The translations under genes were made by a program, and so were the position numbers. Below the pieces are notes generated by a model that did no database searches, was not told the DNA's origin, and was given only the letters and a program-made list of their open reading frames with translations. A stretch of DNA of 64,000 bases from Natronospira proteinivora (GTDB taxonomy: Bacteria > Pseudomonadota > Gammaproteobacteria > Natronospirales > Natronospiraceae), in NCBI RefSeq assembly GCF_024170465.1, contig NZ_JALJYF010000001.1, forward strand, positions 496,001 through 560,000. The letters run 5' to 3'. Positions 1 through 9,027 of this stretch are shown piece after piece. Position 1 is the first letter of the stretch. Each line of letters starts with the position of its first letter.

Positions 1-2
1 GC

Positions 3-31
3 GATCAAGGGCATCCAGGCCATGCCTGATC
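3..31. other. Imperfect inverted repeat at left edge
   Basis: The first 131 bases contain no supportable gene. GATCA-GGGCAT near bases 4-15 is mirrored by ATGCC-TGATC near 22-31, so the stretch can form a short imperfect hairpin. It lies downstream of the minus-strand lipoprotein stop at 132, but no T-run follows on that strand, so calling it a terminator would be a guess. Confidence 0.25.
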
Positions 32-131
32 GAGAAACTGGGTGGTGCATCCGCATCTTGTCTCCCTGGATGAAGGATGGCCATTATCTTTGGTATCCGA
101 CCACTGACAATACCATGGCCTGATTGTGCCA

Positions 132-677
132 TTACTGCAAGGGTTTACCGAGCCCCTGAAAGCCGAGGACCTGGACCTCCAAGATGGTGTGATTCCAGCG
201 TTTGCGAACACTTTCCCCCGGCGGAATCGGAGGCAGAGGTAGGGGGTGGAAGCGGTCCTCTCCGGCCACTAGCTGCTCCGCCTGCAGGAAGAGTGGCCGA
301 TCCAGGGGGTTTTGTAATCGAAGTTCGGAGAAGAATAGGCCTTCTTCATTCACTTGCTGCAGTTTAATGCGAAATCGTGCCTCAGAGGGGGCAACAGCCG
401 GTGCCCAACTGGGATGGATTCGCCCCGCCTTGTCTTCCATGAGTACAAGCGCATGTTGCTCCCCGCTAATCACGCTCAACCAGCCGCCGGCAAAGATGGG
501 GCCGGCTGGCACCTGGACTGGATGGGGTTCGCCCGATTGATCCTGAAGCTGGATGACGGTGGCCGGGCGACAGGGTTGCCGCTCGCAGACACTGGACAGC
601 ATTTCCTCCCGGGGCGGCATTTGCTGGCAGGCCCCGAGCAATGACAGGCAGATCAAAAGGAACAGCCAACGATTCAT
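132..677 (-). CDS. Small lipoprotein of unknown function
   Basis: This 181-residue protein starts with a short charged end, a hydrophobic stretch and the lipobox LLGAC, with Cys at about residue 17, so it should be a lipid-anchored envelope protein. The mature part has a predicted beta-rich look (many alternating hydrophobic residues, VQVPAGPIF, FRIKLQQV) and ends in a motif ESVRKRWNHTI, which resembles the middle of DUF1425/YcfL-like lipoproteins (R-W-x-x) only weakly. Its start codon overlaps the stop of the aldehyde dehydrogenase gene by four bases, so it is translated as the last gene of the SDR-ALDH operon. No function can be assigned. Confidence 0.75.
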   Translation of the reverse strand: MNRWLFLLICLSLLGACQQMPPREEMLSSVCERQPCRPATVIQLQDQSGEPHPVQVPAGPIFAGGWLSVISGEQHALVLMEDKAGRIHPSWAPAVAPSEARFRIKLQQVNEEGLFFSELRLQNPLDRPLFLQAEQLVAGEDRFHPLPLPPIPPGESVRKRWNHTILEVQVLGFQGLGKPLQ

Positions 678-2269
678 GAACGCTGAAACAAGCTGGGCAG
701 AAGTCGCAGGAAGCGGCCAAGGCCCTTGATGCGCGTTATCGGGCCCTGACCGTGGAAGCCGGTGACGGCCCCGGCCAGTCCTTGACGGGCGCGTTCACTG
801 TAGGGAAACCACCAGGGTGCCCGTTGAGCCATGATCAGTCGTTCATCCACCACATTCTGCTCCCGGCTCATGCTCATGAAGCCGCTATAGCCATGGGTCC
901 GTCCCAGTCCACTTTGACCGGGTCCCCCCCAGCTGATTTCCGGCATGCCGTGACTCATGAGGTGATCATTGAGAGTGACCGTGCCGGCCTTCAGACGTTG
1001 GGCAAGCTGACGGCCACGCCGGCGTTTGCCGGTCCAGATGGAGGCGGTCAGGGCGAAGGGGCCATGGTTGGCCTGGGAGATGGCTTCTTCCAGGCTGCTC
1101 ACTTTCTGCACGGCAATAATCGGCCCGAAGGTTTCTTCCCGCATCAGGGCCATATCATCGTCAACGTCCGTCACCAATGTGGCCGGAAACCAGAAGCCGT
1201 TTTCAGGCAGCTGGGAGGACAGGGGAGACTGGGCCATAATGCGCGCCCCCTGGGCCACCGCGGCATCCAGTTGGCCCTGTACCTTGTCCCGTTGCTGCGC
1301 CGTGCTCATGGGACCCAGGTCCACGTCCGGATCGTCCGGTCGACCAACACGAATCCGGCTGACCTTCTCTGCCAGCGCTGAGACAAAGTCGTCATGGATC
1401 TTGTCCTGCACATAGATCCGTTCAATGCCGGCGCAGGCCTGTCCGCTGTTCTGGAGGCTGCCCCACAGGGCCCCATTCACACTTCTCGCCAGGGGTGCGT
1501 CGTCACAGACGATCATGGGGTCCTTGCCACCCAACTCGGCGCTCATGGGAATCAGGCGATCGCCGGCTTCCCGGGCCAGCAGCCGCCCCACGGGCACCGA
1601 GCCGGTGAAACAGAGTTTGTCCACGCCATGCCTGTCGTCCAGCAGGGCCTCACCGGCCGCCGATCCCGGCAGGATCAGATGCTGGAAAAGCCCCTCCGGT
1701 AGATCCAATTCGGCCACACCACGGCTCAGCGCCTCACCCACGGGAACCGTTTCCGGGGCGGTTTTGAATATAACTGCATTCCCGGCAAGCAACGCCGCAC
1801 TGATTTCGTGCAGGGGGATGCCCAGGGGATAGTTCCAGGGCACGATAATCCCCACCAGCCCATGGGGCACATGGTGGATGCGGGTACGTTTGCCCAGATA
1901 GGCCGGATTGCTGAGCGCCGGCTTTGATTCGGCCAGCCAGCGGGGCGCCATTCGGGCGTAATAGCGAATGGCGTCGGCACCGGGCAGGATTTCGGTGGCG
2001 ATGGCATCCTGCAAGGGCTTGCCGTTGCAGCTGGAGATGATCCTTGCCAGATTCTCCTGTTCCCGGGCCAGCCAGGCGGACAGGGGGCGGATCCGTCGGC
2101 TGCGTTCCCTGGCTGTCAGGGCGGCCCATTCCGGCTGAGCGGCGCGGGCGGCGGCAAAGGCTTTGTCCACGGCCGGTTGGGTCATCCAGGGATGTCGGGA
2201 GAGCACGCTGCCGTCACTTGGATTAAAGACCACGGCTTCGGTTTCGGTCTCCGATACCTTGCTGTCCAT
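674..2269 (-). CDS. NAD(P)-dependent aldehyde dehydrogenase
   Basis: The 531-residue product is an aldehyde dehydrogenase superfamily member, oxidising an aldehyde to its acid with NAD(P)+. Family marks are PWNYPLGIPLHE, the cofactor-loop FTGSVPVG, the general-base region ELGGKDPM and the catalytic Cys279 in NSGQACAG; EETFGPI is also present. It is about 30 residues longer than many family members because of a basic, aromatic C-terminal tail (PWWFPYSERARQG onward) that could dock it at the membrane. The gene starts 5 bases after the SDR stop and overlaps the next gene, so the two enzymes could act in series: alcohol to aldehyde by the SDR, aldehyde to acid here. The substrate is unknown; a long-chain or aromatic aldehyde is plausible. 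Several ATG codons on both strands make shadow frames that are not genes. Confidence 0.93.
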   Translation of the reverse strand: MDSKVSETETEAVVFNPSDGSVLSRHPWMTQPAVDKAFAAARAAQPEWAALTARERSRRIRPLSAWLAREQENLARIISSCNGKPLQDAIATEILPGADAIRYYARMAPRWLAESKPALSNPAYLGKRTRIHHVPHGLVGIIVPWNYPLGIPLHEISAALLAGNAVIFKTAPETVPVGEALSRGVAELDLPEGLFQHLILPGSAAGEALLDDRHGVDKLCFTGSVPVGRLLAREAGDRLIPMSAELGGKDPMIVCDDAPLARSVNGALWGSLQNSGQACAGIERIYVQDKIHDDFVSALAEKVSRIRVGRPDDPDVDLGPMSTAQQRDKVQGQLDAAVAQGARIMAQSPLSSQLPENGFWFPATLVTDVDDDMALMREETFGPIIAVQKVSSLEEAISQANHGPFALTASIWTGKRRRGRQLAQRLKAGTVTLNDHLMSHGMPEISWGGPGQSGLGRTHGYSGFMSMSREQNVVDERLIMAQRAPWWFPYSERARQGLAGAVTGFHGQGPITRIKGLGRFLRLLPSLFQRS

Positions 2270-2274
2270 GGGGC

Positions 2275-3084
2275 TTACTCCCTGGGTTTACGGCCGGTGA
2301 ATGCGTCCATGGTTTGACTGACACCGAGAAAACGCATCAAGCGATCGAACCATGCAAGCGGCAGCAGGCGGGCCGGCCAGGCGGTGTAGACCAGCCAGGG
2401 CATGATCAGCCGGGTCCGGCTCTTTTCGATGGTTTTCAGGGTGCGGCGAATGACCACATCCGGCTTGAGGATGGGTAATAGCCAGGGCCAGCGGGTTTGG
2501 ACCCCTTCAAACATGCCGGTATCGATGAAAAAGGGGCAGATGATGGTGGTGCGGACCCGGCTGCCCCGGTGTTTCAGTTCCATCCGCAGGGCATCGTCAA
2601 AGCCCACGGCGGCGGCCTTGCTGGCGGAATAATCCACCAGGCGGGCTGTGCCGACAATGCCCGCCGCCGAAGCAACGGTCACCACATGCCCACGGTCCTG
2701 GGCCAGCATGCCGGGCAGTAGGCAGCGGGTGAGGTGAATGGGGGCCAAGGCATTGATCCGGAAGGTGGTTTCGATGGCTTGCCCCTCGGTTTCGTCCAGC
2801 CAGGTGCCGTTCACTACGCCGGCGTTGTTGATCAGGATATCCACGGGGCCCAGTGTGTCCTCCACCCAGGCGGCCAGGGCCTCGATGGCGGCCACATCGC
2901 TCAGGTCACAGACCCGGGGGTGGAATTCGCCGCTCATCTCAGCGGCCAGCTTGTTGAGTCCGACTTCGTCGCGGTCGACGCCGATTACCCGGGCACCGCG
3001 CTGCCCCATTTCCCGGCAAAGCCCGCGTCCGATACCGCTGGCCGCGCCGGTTACCAGCACCAGTGAGTTGTTGATCGCCGTCAT
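2275..3084 (-). CDS. Short-chain dehydrogenase/reductase (SDR)
   Basis: This 269-residue classical SDR has the nucleotide-binding glycine motif TGAASGIG at residues 12-19, the structural NNAG motif, and the catalytic YSASK motif with an upstream Ser in VASAAG. A C-terminal hydrophobic segment (PWLVYTAWPARLLPLAWF) resembles the membrane-proximal tail of SDR16C/retinol-dehydrogenase-like enzymes acting on lipidic alcohols. It is the first gene of the minus-strand SDR-ALDH-lipoprotein operon; its start is followed upstream by the 500-base gene-free stretch. An oxidoreductase role on an alcohol/carbonyl is well supported, the substrate is not. Confidence 0.92.
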   Translation of the reverse strand: MTAINNSLVLVTGAASGIGRGLCREMGQRGARVIGVDRDEVGLNKLAAEMSGEFHPRVCDLSDVAAIEALAAWVEDTLGPVDILINNAGVVNGTWLDETEGQAIETTFRINALAPIHLTRCLLPGMLAQDRGHVVTVASAAGIVGTARLVDYSASKAAAVGFDDALRMELKHRGSRVRTTIICPFFIDTGMFEGVQTRWPWLLPILKPDVVIRRTLKTIEKSRTRLIMPWLVYTAWPARLLPLAWFDRLMRFLGVSQTMDAFTGRKPRE

Positions 3085-3231
3085 GAGGGGGCTCTTTGTG
3101 TGAATGGCGGAGACGGTAGATTACACAGGCTGCCAGCCTTTTTGCCAGCAGCATAAGAAAGGGCTTCGCAGATTTCCGCAGGAAATAGCCGGGCCAGCAT
3201 TATTGGGGACTTTCTACTTGGGCAGTTCGAA

Positions 3232-3414
3232 CGAAACCGAAGCCAGCTCACCACCACGACTGCTTAAATTCAGGAGGATCGAGTGCAGGGTGGGACTGGC
3301 CAGGGCTGCGAGCGCGTAGGGATCTTGGCGAGTGGCCTAGCCCCGGAAAACCCCACCATGCGCTCGACCCTCCAGGCTGAAAGTGGTGGAGGAGGTGAGC
3401 TGACTTCGGCTTCG
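3232..3414. other. 183-base long-stem inverted-repeat element
   Basis: This lies in the only gene-free stretch over 300 bases (3085-3586). Four arm pairs nest around one axis: 3232-3242 with 3404-3414 (10 of 11 pair), 3244-3252 with 3394-3402 (9 of 9), 3253-3257 with 3383-3387, and 3273-3287 with 3359-3373 (14 of 15 including one G-U), continued by 3289-3294 with 3352-3357. About 44 base pairs enclose an apical region of some 57 bases with a further small GGGCT/AGCCC stem. No T-run follows on either strand, so it is not a simple terminator. It resembles neither tmRNA, RNase P RNA, SRP RNA nor 6S RNA. It could be a structured RNA or a MITE/REP-like remnant; the rest of the stretch shows nothing else except the ppsA terminator. 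Confidence 0.5.
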
Positions 3415-3502
3415 ATAGGCTCGCCAAGGTAGATCGCTAGTCGAATCTTGCTCTAGGGATTCATTGTGAGCATCGTCATGGTCTGAGACTTTAGGGGAAA
3501 CC

Positions 3503-3537
3503 AAAAAAACGCCGAACAGCTGAGTACTGTTCGGCGT
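3503..3537 (-). terminator. Rho-independent terminator of ppsA
   Basis: A perfect 11-base stem (ACGCCGAACAG at 3509-3519 with its complement at 3527-3537) closes a 7-base loop. On the minus strand it is followed by seven T residues (A-run 3503-3509 on the plus strand). A second GC-rich hairpin, GCCGGCCTT/AAGGCCGG type, sits at 3563-3586 directly behind the ppsA stop codon. Confidence 0.85.
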
Positions 3538-3586
3538 CTGGCTTTACAGTTATTTCCAGAAAGTCCGGCCTTTATGGAAGGCCGGC

Positions 3587-5959
3587 TTATTTTTCCAGGG
3601 TCTGACCGGCCAGGTGGAGCCAGGTCTCGATCACCGTGTCCGGGTTCAGGGACACGCTTTCGATTTCCTGCTCCAGCAGCCACTTGGCCAGGTCCGGATG
3701 ATCCGAGGGGCCCTGGCCGCAGATGCCGATGTACTTGCCCTGGTCCCGGCAAGCCTTGATGGCCATGGACAACAGTTTCTTCACCGCCGCATCCCGCTCA
3801 TCGAACAGGTGGGCGATGAGACCGGAATCCCGGTCCAGACCCAGGGTCAGCTGGGTGAGATCGTTGGAGCCGATGGAGAAGCCATCGAAATATTCCAGGA
3901 ACTCATCCGCCAGCAGGGCATTGGAGGGCAGCTCACACATCATGATGAGCTTGAGATTGTTGGTACCCCGCTTGAGGCCGTGTTCGGCCAGCAGCTCGGT
4001 TACCTGATGGGCTTCTTCCACGGTGCGGACGAAGGGAATCATGATCTGGACATTCTCCAGGCCCATGTCCTCGCGCACCTTCTTGAGTGCGGCCACTTCC
4101 AGATCGAAACAATCCCGGAAATCCTCAGAGATATAGCGGGAAGCGCCCCGGAAACCCAGCATGGGGTTTTCTTCATCCGGTTCGTACTGACTGCCACCCA
4201 CCAGGTTGGCGTACTCATTGGACTTGAAGTCCGACATACGCACGATCACCGGCTCCGGCGCGAAGGCCGCCGCCAGGGTGGAGATGCCCTCGGCCAGCTT
4301 GTCGATATAGAACTGCACCGGGTTGGCATAACCGGCGGTGAATTCGCGAATGGTTTCCTGGGTCGCTTCATCCTGCCGGTCGAAGTTCAGCAAGGCCTTG
4401 GGGTGGACCCCGATCATGCGGTTGATGATGAACTCCAGGCGGGCCAGGCCGATGCCCTTGTGGGGGATGCTGGAGAAATCGAAGGCCCGGTCCGGGTTGC
4501 CCACATTCATCATGATCTTCAGCGGAATGTCGGGCATGGATTCCAGATCGATTTCATTGCGATCGAAGTCCAGCTCACCCTCATAGATGTATCCGGTATC
4601 GCCTTCGGCGCAGGAAACGGTAACGCCCTTGCCATCCTGGATGGTGCGGGTGGCGTTGCCGCAGCCCACCACGGCGGGAATACCCAGTTCCCGGGCAATA
4701 ATGGCGGCATGGCAGGTACGGCCACCGCGATTGGTGACAATCGCTGCGGCCCGCTTCATGATCGGTTCCCAATCCGGGTCGGTCATGTCGGTGACCAGCA
4801 CATCGCCGGGCCGGACCTTGTCCATCTCACTGATATCGGAGACGACCCGGGCCTTGCCGGCACCGATCCGCTGGCCGATGGCCCGGCCTTCGCAGACCAC
4901 CCGGCCCTCGGCATTGAGCACATAACGCTCAATGGACTGGCCGGCCCGGCTTTTCACGGTCTCGGGGCGGGCCTGGAGGATGTAGATGCGACCGGTTTCC
5001 CCGTCCTTGCCCCACTCGATATCCATGGGGCGCTGGTAGTGCTTCTCGATGGTCACCGCCTGGCGGGCCAGTTCGTTCACATCCTCATCGCTGATGCAGA
5101 AGCGCTTGCGGTCGGCCTCACTCACATCCACCGTCTTGACGGACTTGCCGGTGCTGGCGGTATCGCCATAGACCATTTTTTCCATCTTGGTGCCCATCAT
5201 GCGGCGCAGGATGGGGTCTTTTTTCCGCTCCAGGGACTGCTTGTAGACGTAGAACTCGTCCGGGTTCACCGCGCCCTGGACCACCATCTCGCCCAGACCA
5301 TAGGAGGCGGTAATAAAGACCACGTCCGGGAAGCCGGATTCGGTATCCAGGGTGAACATCACGCCGCTGGCACCGGTGTCCGAGCGCACCATGCGCTGGA
5401 TGCCGGCGGACAGGGCCACGTCCTCATGGGCGAAGCCGTGATGGACCCGGTAGGCGATGGCGCGGTCATTGAACAGGGAGGCGAAGACCTCCTTCATGGC
5501 CGTGAGCACATTGTCGATGCCGCGGATATTGAGGAAGGTCTCCTGTTGACCGGCGAAGGAGGCATCCGGCAGGTCCTCGGCGGTGGCCGAAGAGCGCACC
5601 GCCACGGTGGCTTCCTGGCCATCCACGGCCATGGCCTCATAGGCTTGGCGTACCGCCTCTTCCAGCTGGGGCGGGAAGGGGACTTCCATCACCCACTGGC
5701 GGATCTCGCGACCCACCCGGGTCAGCTCGGCCACATCCTCGGTGTCCAGGTTTTTGAGGGCCGCATTGATCCGGTCAGCCAGGCCCTTGTGCTTGAGGAA
5801 TTCCCGGTAGGCCTCGGCGGTGGTGGCAAAGCCCCCCGGCACCGATACCCCCAGATCCGACAGGCTGCTGATCATTTCACCCAGGGAGGCGTTCTTGCCG
5901 CCCACCTGTTCCACATCGCCCATGCCGAGCGATTCCAGGCCGATAACGTACTCGTTCAC
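3587..5959 (-). CDS. ppsA: Phosphoenolpyruvate synthase
   Basis: The 790-residue protein makes PEP from pyruvate, ATP and water, giving AMP and phosphate, the entry step of gluconeogenesis from three-carbon substrates. In order it shows the N-terminal ATP-binding domain ([11 protein letters not shown] near residue 20, [19 protein letters not shown]), the swivelling phosphohistidine domain with catalytic His417 in GGRTCHAAI, and the C-terminal PEP/pyruvate barrel ([18 protein letters not shown], and the Cys of [11 protein letters not shown]). Length matches the E. coli enzyme (792). It is divergent from ppsR across about 170 bases, which is the usual regulator-target arrangement. Together with the GTP-type PEP carboxykinase in this window it gives two gluconeogenic routes to PEP. 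Confidence 0.97.
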   Translation of the reverse strand: MNEYVIGLESLGMGDVEQVGGKNASLGEMISSLSDLGVSVPGGFATTAEAYREFLKHKGLADRINAALKNLDTEDVAELTRVGREIRQWVMEVPFPPQLEEAVRQAYEAMAVDGQEATVAVRSSATAEDLPDASFAGQQETFLNIRGIDNVLTAMKEVFASLFNDRAIAYRVHHGFAHEDVALSAGIQRMVRSDTGASGVMFTLDTESGFPDVVFITASYGLGEMVVQGAVNPDEFYVYKQSLERKKDPILRRMMGTKMEKMVYGDTASTGKSVKTVDVSEADRKRFCISDEDVNELARQAVTIEKHYQRPMDIEWGKDGETGRIYILQARPETVKSRAGQSIERYVLNAEGRVVCEGRAIGQRIGAGKARVVSDISEMDKVRPGDVLVTDMTDPDWEPIMKRAAAIVTNRGGRTCHAAIIARELGIPAVVGCGNATRTIQDGKGVTVSCAEGDTGYIYEGELDFDRNEIDLESMPDIPLKIMMNVGNPDRAFDFSSIPHKGIGLARLEFIINRMIGVHPKALLNFDRQDEATQETIREFTAGYANPVQFYIDKLAEGISTLAAAFAPEPVIVRMSDFKSNEYANLVGGSQYEPDEENPMLGFRGASRYISEDFRDCFDLEVAALKKVREDMGLENVQIMIPFVRTVEEAHQVTELLAEHGLKRGTNNLKLIMMCELPSNALLADEFLEYFDGFSIGSNDLTQLTLGLDRDSGLIAHLFDERDAAVKKLLSMAIKACRDQGKYIGICGQGPSDHPDLAKWLLEQEIESVSLNPDTVIETWLHLAGQTLEK

Positions 5960-6127
5960 TGGTCCTTAACCCCTTGTTACGAGATGGAAAGACTGGAAGA
6001 CTGGCGCATTCCGGGGATTCAAGCCCACCGTCACTGAGTGGGGCGGGGCGAATCCATTCACTGTATTCAGAAGCCTGGCGCCGGCCGCCTGTCGGGCCGC
6101 GCCCATGCGCCGGGTGGGAGACCTGTC

Positions 6128-6967
6128 GTGACCGATACCCGGGAAAATACCCGTCGTACCGTCTTTTTCGTCTCTGACCGCACCGGGATCACCGCCGAAA
6201 CCCTCGGTCACAGTCTGCTGACCCAGTTTGACGGCATTGATTTCAGGCCGGTGACTGTGCCATTTATCGGCAGTAAAGACAAGGCGGAAACCGTGGCCCA
6301 GCGGATCAATGAGACCGCCGCAGCCGAAGGGGTTCGGCCACTGGTATTCTCCACTCTGATTACCGACGAGTGCCGGGAAGTAATCCAGGCCGCCGACGGC
6401 ATGTATCTGGATTTTTTCGATGCCTTTATCGGGCCCCTGGAAAAAGAGCTGGATAAAAGCTCTTCACACGCTGCCGGCCGGGCCCACGGGGTCTTTGACG
6501 CCGAAACCTACACCCGCCGAATCGACGCCATGAACTATGCCCTGGCCAATGATGACGGGGTCAGCACCCGACACTATGACCGGGCGGAAGTCATTTTGGT
6601 GGGGGTGTCCCGATCCGGCAAAACCCCCACCTGCCTGTATCTGGCTCTGCATTACGGGGTCTATGCCGCCAATTATCCCCTCACCGAGGATGATCTGGAG
6701 GATGGCATGCTCCCCAAGAGCCTAAAGACCCACAAGGACAAGTTGTTTGGTCTCACGATCGACCCCAAGCGGCTGCAGGACATCCGCCAGGAGCGCCGAC
6801 CGGACAGCCACTACGCCTCGGTCCGTCAGGTTAATTACGAGGTGCGTGAAGCTGAAATCCTGTTCCGTCGCTATGGCATTCCCTTTCTCAATACCACCAC
6901 GTCTTCGGTGGAGGAGATTGCCACGACGGTGATCCATAGTGCCGGGCTGCAGCGTCGTTTCTACTGA
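6128..6967 (+). CDS. ppsR: PEP synthase regulatory protein (bifunctional kinase/pyrophosphorylase)
   Basis: This DUF299 family protein inactivates PEP synthase by ADP-dependent phosphorylation of a threonine and reactivates it by phosphate-dependent removal. The N-terminal RTVFFVSDRTGITAE and the nucleotide-binding loop GVSRSGKTPT at residues 159-168 are diagnostic. The GTG at 6128 was chosen as start: it gives 279 residues, the family's usual size, begins right before the conserved domain and has GGGAG about eight bases upstream. An in-frame ATG at 6038 would add 30 residues of low-complexity GC-rich sequence. It is divergently placed from its target ppsA. Confidence 0.94.
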   Translation: MTDTRENTRRTVFFVSDRTGITAETLGHSLLTQFDGIDFRPVTVPFIGSKDKAETVAQRINETAAAEGVRPLVFSTLITDECREVIQAADGMYLDFFDAFIGPLEKELDKSSSHAAGRAHGVFDAETYTRRIDAMNYALANDDGVSTRHYDRAEVILVGVSRSGKTPTCLYLALHYGVYAANYPLTEDDLEDGMLPKSLKTHKDKLFGLTIDPKRLQDIRQERRPDSHYASVRQVNYEVREAEILFRRYGIPFLNTTTSSVEEIATTVIHSAGLQRRFY

Positions 6968-7133
6968 CAACTCGATGATTCCCGCATAATGGGGGCCCTA
7001 TTTGGGGGGTTGCCGGGTGTACGCAGATGCCGACAATGGAAGTCGCTGATCGTTGATGGCGAAGTCGCCTATCCATGTCCATACTGATTGGTGTGTCCTT
7101 GAGATTAGAGTAGACAAAACGATTTTGGGACTT

Positions 7134-7148
7134 TTAACGCAACGTTAA
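7134..7148. promoter_or_regulatory. Short palindrome upstream of lipoprotein
   Basis: TTAACG, three bases, CGTTAA forms a perfect 6-base inverted repeat 31 bases before the start of the acidic lipoprotein gene. It could be an operator half-site pair or chance; no known consensus fits. Confidence 0.3.
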
Positions 7149-7179
7149 GGGCCGCTTGCACGGTCTTTTGGGAGGAACG

Positions 7180-8133
7180 ATGAAGATTCGATTGATTCTG
7201 GCCATGATGGCTGCACTGTTTCTGATGGTGGGCTGTTTCAGCAGCTCCGATGATGACGATAATGGTTCATCGGATTTGGGCGATCGGGATCGGGCTGAAG
7301 CGGCTGCGTCTGCCAGTGTCCTGTCTGGTGCGCTGAATGACCCGGAGGATGACGATGATGATGACGGAGAGGGCTATGGGCCCATGGGTCAAATGGCTGG
7401 TGCTGCTAACACCATGAACCAGCGCTGTGATAGTGGCACGCTGGATGAAGGCGAGACTCCCGGCAAGGATGTCGGTTCCCCCTACACCGAGGGTGGCACC
7501 GTGGACGTGAGCTGGACCTACTATGATTCCTGTGTTCAGGGAGAGGGTGAAGACTTTGAGATGACCACCGATGGTTACCAGGAGCAGAATGCTCAATTCG
7601 GTGATGTGGGTTACTTCCGCTGGGCCGCCACACCGGACGACCCCATGGGGGAGGAAGGCCCCTTCATGATGGATTCCGGTTTCGGCTCCTTCCAGTTCAG
7701 CGGTTATATGCACGATTGCGAACAGTGCAATGGAAACCAGTTTGGTTCCGTGGGTGCTGTTACCTGGGAAATTGAGTCAGAGGGTGAATCCGTGGTCTTC
7801 GAATTCGGCCGTTCGGATGATCCTTTCGAAGTGGAGGGTCAATGGCTCTCTGATAGCGATGCTGAGCAGAGTGTCAGTGGCTACTACGGATTGAACTGGG
7901 AAGGTACCCCCTGCAATCTGGATGTGGAGTATGAAACGGTGGAGCCCCTGTACTTCCAGGATTATCAGACCTCGTCGGAGCAGATCATCTCGGGGCAGAT
8001 GAACCTGAGCATCGGCGATAGCACCTTCCATGTGGAATATATTGATGGTCAGGCCTATATTGATGGCGACCTGGTGGAGCCGGATGTGGACAACCCCTGC
8101 GCCGGGGCCTTCCAGATCTCCATCGGCATGTAA
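7180..8133 (+). CDS. Acidic lipoprotein of unknown function
   Basis: The start at 7180 has GGGAGGA six bases upstream and begins directly with a lipoprotein signal (MKIRLILAMMAALFLMVGC), so the 317-residue protein is probably lipid-anchored. After the Cys come Ser/Asp runs (SSSDDDDNGSSD) and a second acidic run (DPEDDDDDDGEGYG at about residues 54-67), then a Gly/Tyr/Phe-rich, beta-like domain with Cys pairs (CEQCNG and a Cys near each end). The strong acidity suits a salt-adapted cell surface protein or cation binding, but no family is recognised. It stands as a single gene, closed by a strong terminator. Confidence 0.8.
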   Translation: MKIRLILAMMAALFLMVGCFSSSDDDDNGSSDLGDRDRAEAAASASVLSGALNDPEDDDDDDGEGYGPMGQMAGAANTMNQRCDSGTLDEGETPGKDVGSPYTEGGTVDVSWTYYDSCVQGEGEDFEMTTDGYQEQNAQFGDVGYFRWAATPDDPMGEEGPFMMDSGFGSFQFSGYMHDCEQCNGNQFGSVGAVTWEIESEGESVVFEFGRSDDPFEVEGQWLSDSDAEQSVSGYYGLNWEGTPCNLDVEYETVEPLYFQDYQTSSEQIISGQMNLSIGDSTFHVEYIDGQAYIDGDLVEPDVDNPCAGAFQISIGM

Positions 8134-8159
8134 GGATTATCCGGGCTTTTACGGCTCGA

Positions 8160-8180
8160 ATTGGCAACCCGCTTGCCAAT
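8160..8180. repeat. Inverted repeat behind lipoprotein gene
   Basis: ATTGGCAA at 8160-8167 is mirrored exactly by TTGCCAAT at 8173-8180 with a 5-base loop. It lies 27 bases after the lipoprotein stop and before the main terminator, and may protect the transcript end. Confidence 0.4.
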
Positions 8181-8185
8181 GATCG

Positions 8186-8230
8186 AAAAACAGCCCCCGT
8201 CACGGTGAATCCGGGACGGGGGCTGTTTTT
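8186..8230. terminator. Bidirectional rho-independent terminator
   Basis: A 16-base perfect stem (8186-8201 with 8215-8230), with AAAAA on one side and TTTTT on the other, separates the plus-strand lipoprotein gene from the convergent minus-strand hydrolase gene and can stop both. Confidence 0.9.
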
Positions 8231-8256
8231 GTGGGGTCATTTGATGGGTTTTTGGA

Positions 8257-9027
8257 TTACATCACTTGGTGCAGGGCGTCGCTCAGGGCCTGATTGAACA
8301 GCTCGGGGCATTCACGATGGATGAAGTGCCCGCTGTCGGGAATGATGGTCTCGCTCATGAGGGAAGCGAGGCGTTGGCGGGTACTGTCAGCCACCAATGG
8401 GCTATTGATGGCGTGAATAGGGGCTTGGCCGTGATGGAAAGCCGATCTTGGGTCCCACTGGACCATGGCTTTCCAGAGACGGCGGGCCCGGTCGGCATCC
8501 ATGGAACGCATCTTGTCCAGGATGGCTTTCTTTAGCGTAGCGGAGGCTCTCGCCCCACAGCTGCGTTCCACCATATTCTCCATGGCTTTGGAAAAATCCC
8601 CATCAAAGGCCGTGCCCAACCGTTCAATCGTGGATTTGCTCATGCCACCGTAATCAATCAGAAAACTATCCACCAGTACCACCGCCGCAACCCGGTCGGT
8701 TTGCCGGGCCGCCATTTCCAGAGCCACCGGTCCCCCCATGGAATGACCGATCAAAACAGCCTTGTGGCTTTTTGCTGCTGCCAGTACCGCCAGGGCCTGT
8801 TTTGCCAATTGCGGAATATTGTCTGCTTCCGGATGACCCGCCGGGGTCTGACCGTGCCCTGGCAGATCTGGCGCCAGGATCTCGTGTCGGCCTTTGAAAT
8901 GTGCGATCTGCTGCTCCCAGTCAGCACCGTCACAGCACCAGCCATGGAGAAAGATCAGGGCAGGGGCGGGACCGGGGTGATGTCTGAGGCTGTCTGCGGT
9001 ATTACTGCCTGTGGTGGAATTGTCCAT
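8257..9027 (-). CDS. Alpha/beta-fold hydrolase
   Basis: The protein has the alpha/beta hydrolase landmarks: an oxyanion HGWCCDG near residue 28, DLPGHGQTPAG, the nucleophile elbow GHSMGG, and a late Asp/His pair with SGHFIHRECP as the likely catalytic His. The chosen ATG at 9027 gives 256 residues; a longer frame to 9093 would add 22 residues entirely inside cydC. Even so the gene overlaps the cydC end by 26 bases, implying translational coupling to the cydDC transcript. The substrate is unknown: esterase, thioesterase or C-C hydrolase are all possible. Confidence 0.88.
   Translation of the reverse strand: MDNSTTGSNTADSLRHHPGPAPALIFLHGWCCDGADWEQQIAHFKGRHEILAPDLPGHGQTPAGHPEADNIPQLAKQALAVLAAAKSHKAVLIGHSMGGPVALEMAARQTDRVAAVVLVDSFLIDYGGMSKSTIERLGTAFDGDFSKAMENMVERSCGARASATLKKAILDKMRSMDADRARRLWKAMVQWDPRSAFHHGQAPIHAINSPLVADSTRQRLASLMSETIIPDSGHFIHRECPELFNQALSDALHQVM

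Noticed and set aside
3085-3586. tmRNA, RNase P, SRP, 6S or tRNA gene in the gap
   Set aside because: None of the conserved core sequences was seen on either strand; only the long hairpin and the ppsA terminator were found.
3614-6037. 807-codon frame opposite ppsA
   Set aside because: It is antisense to a full-length, motif-complete ppsA. Its composition (His, Gln, Gly rich) is typical of a codon-bias shadow.
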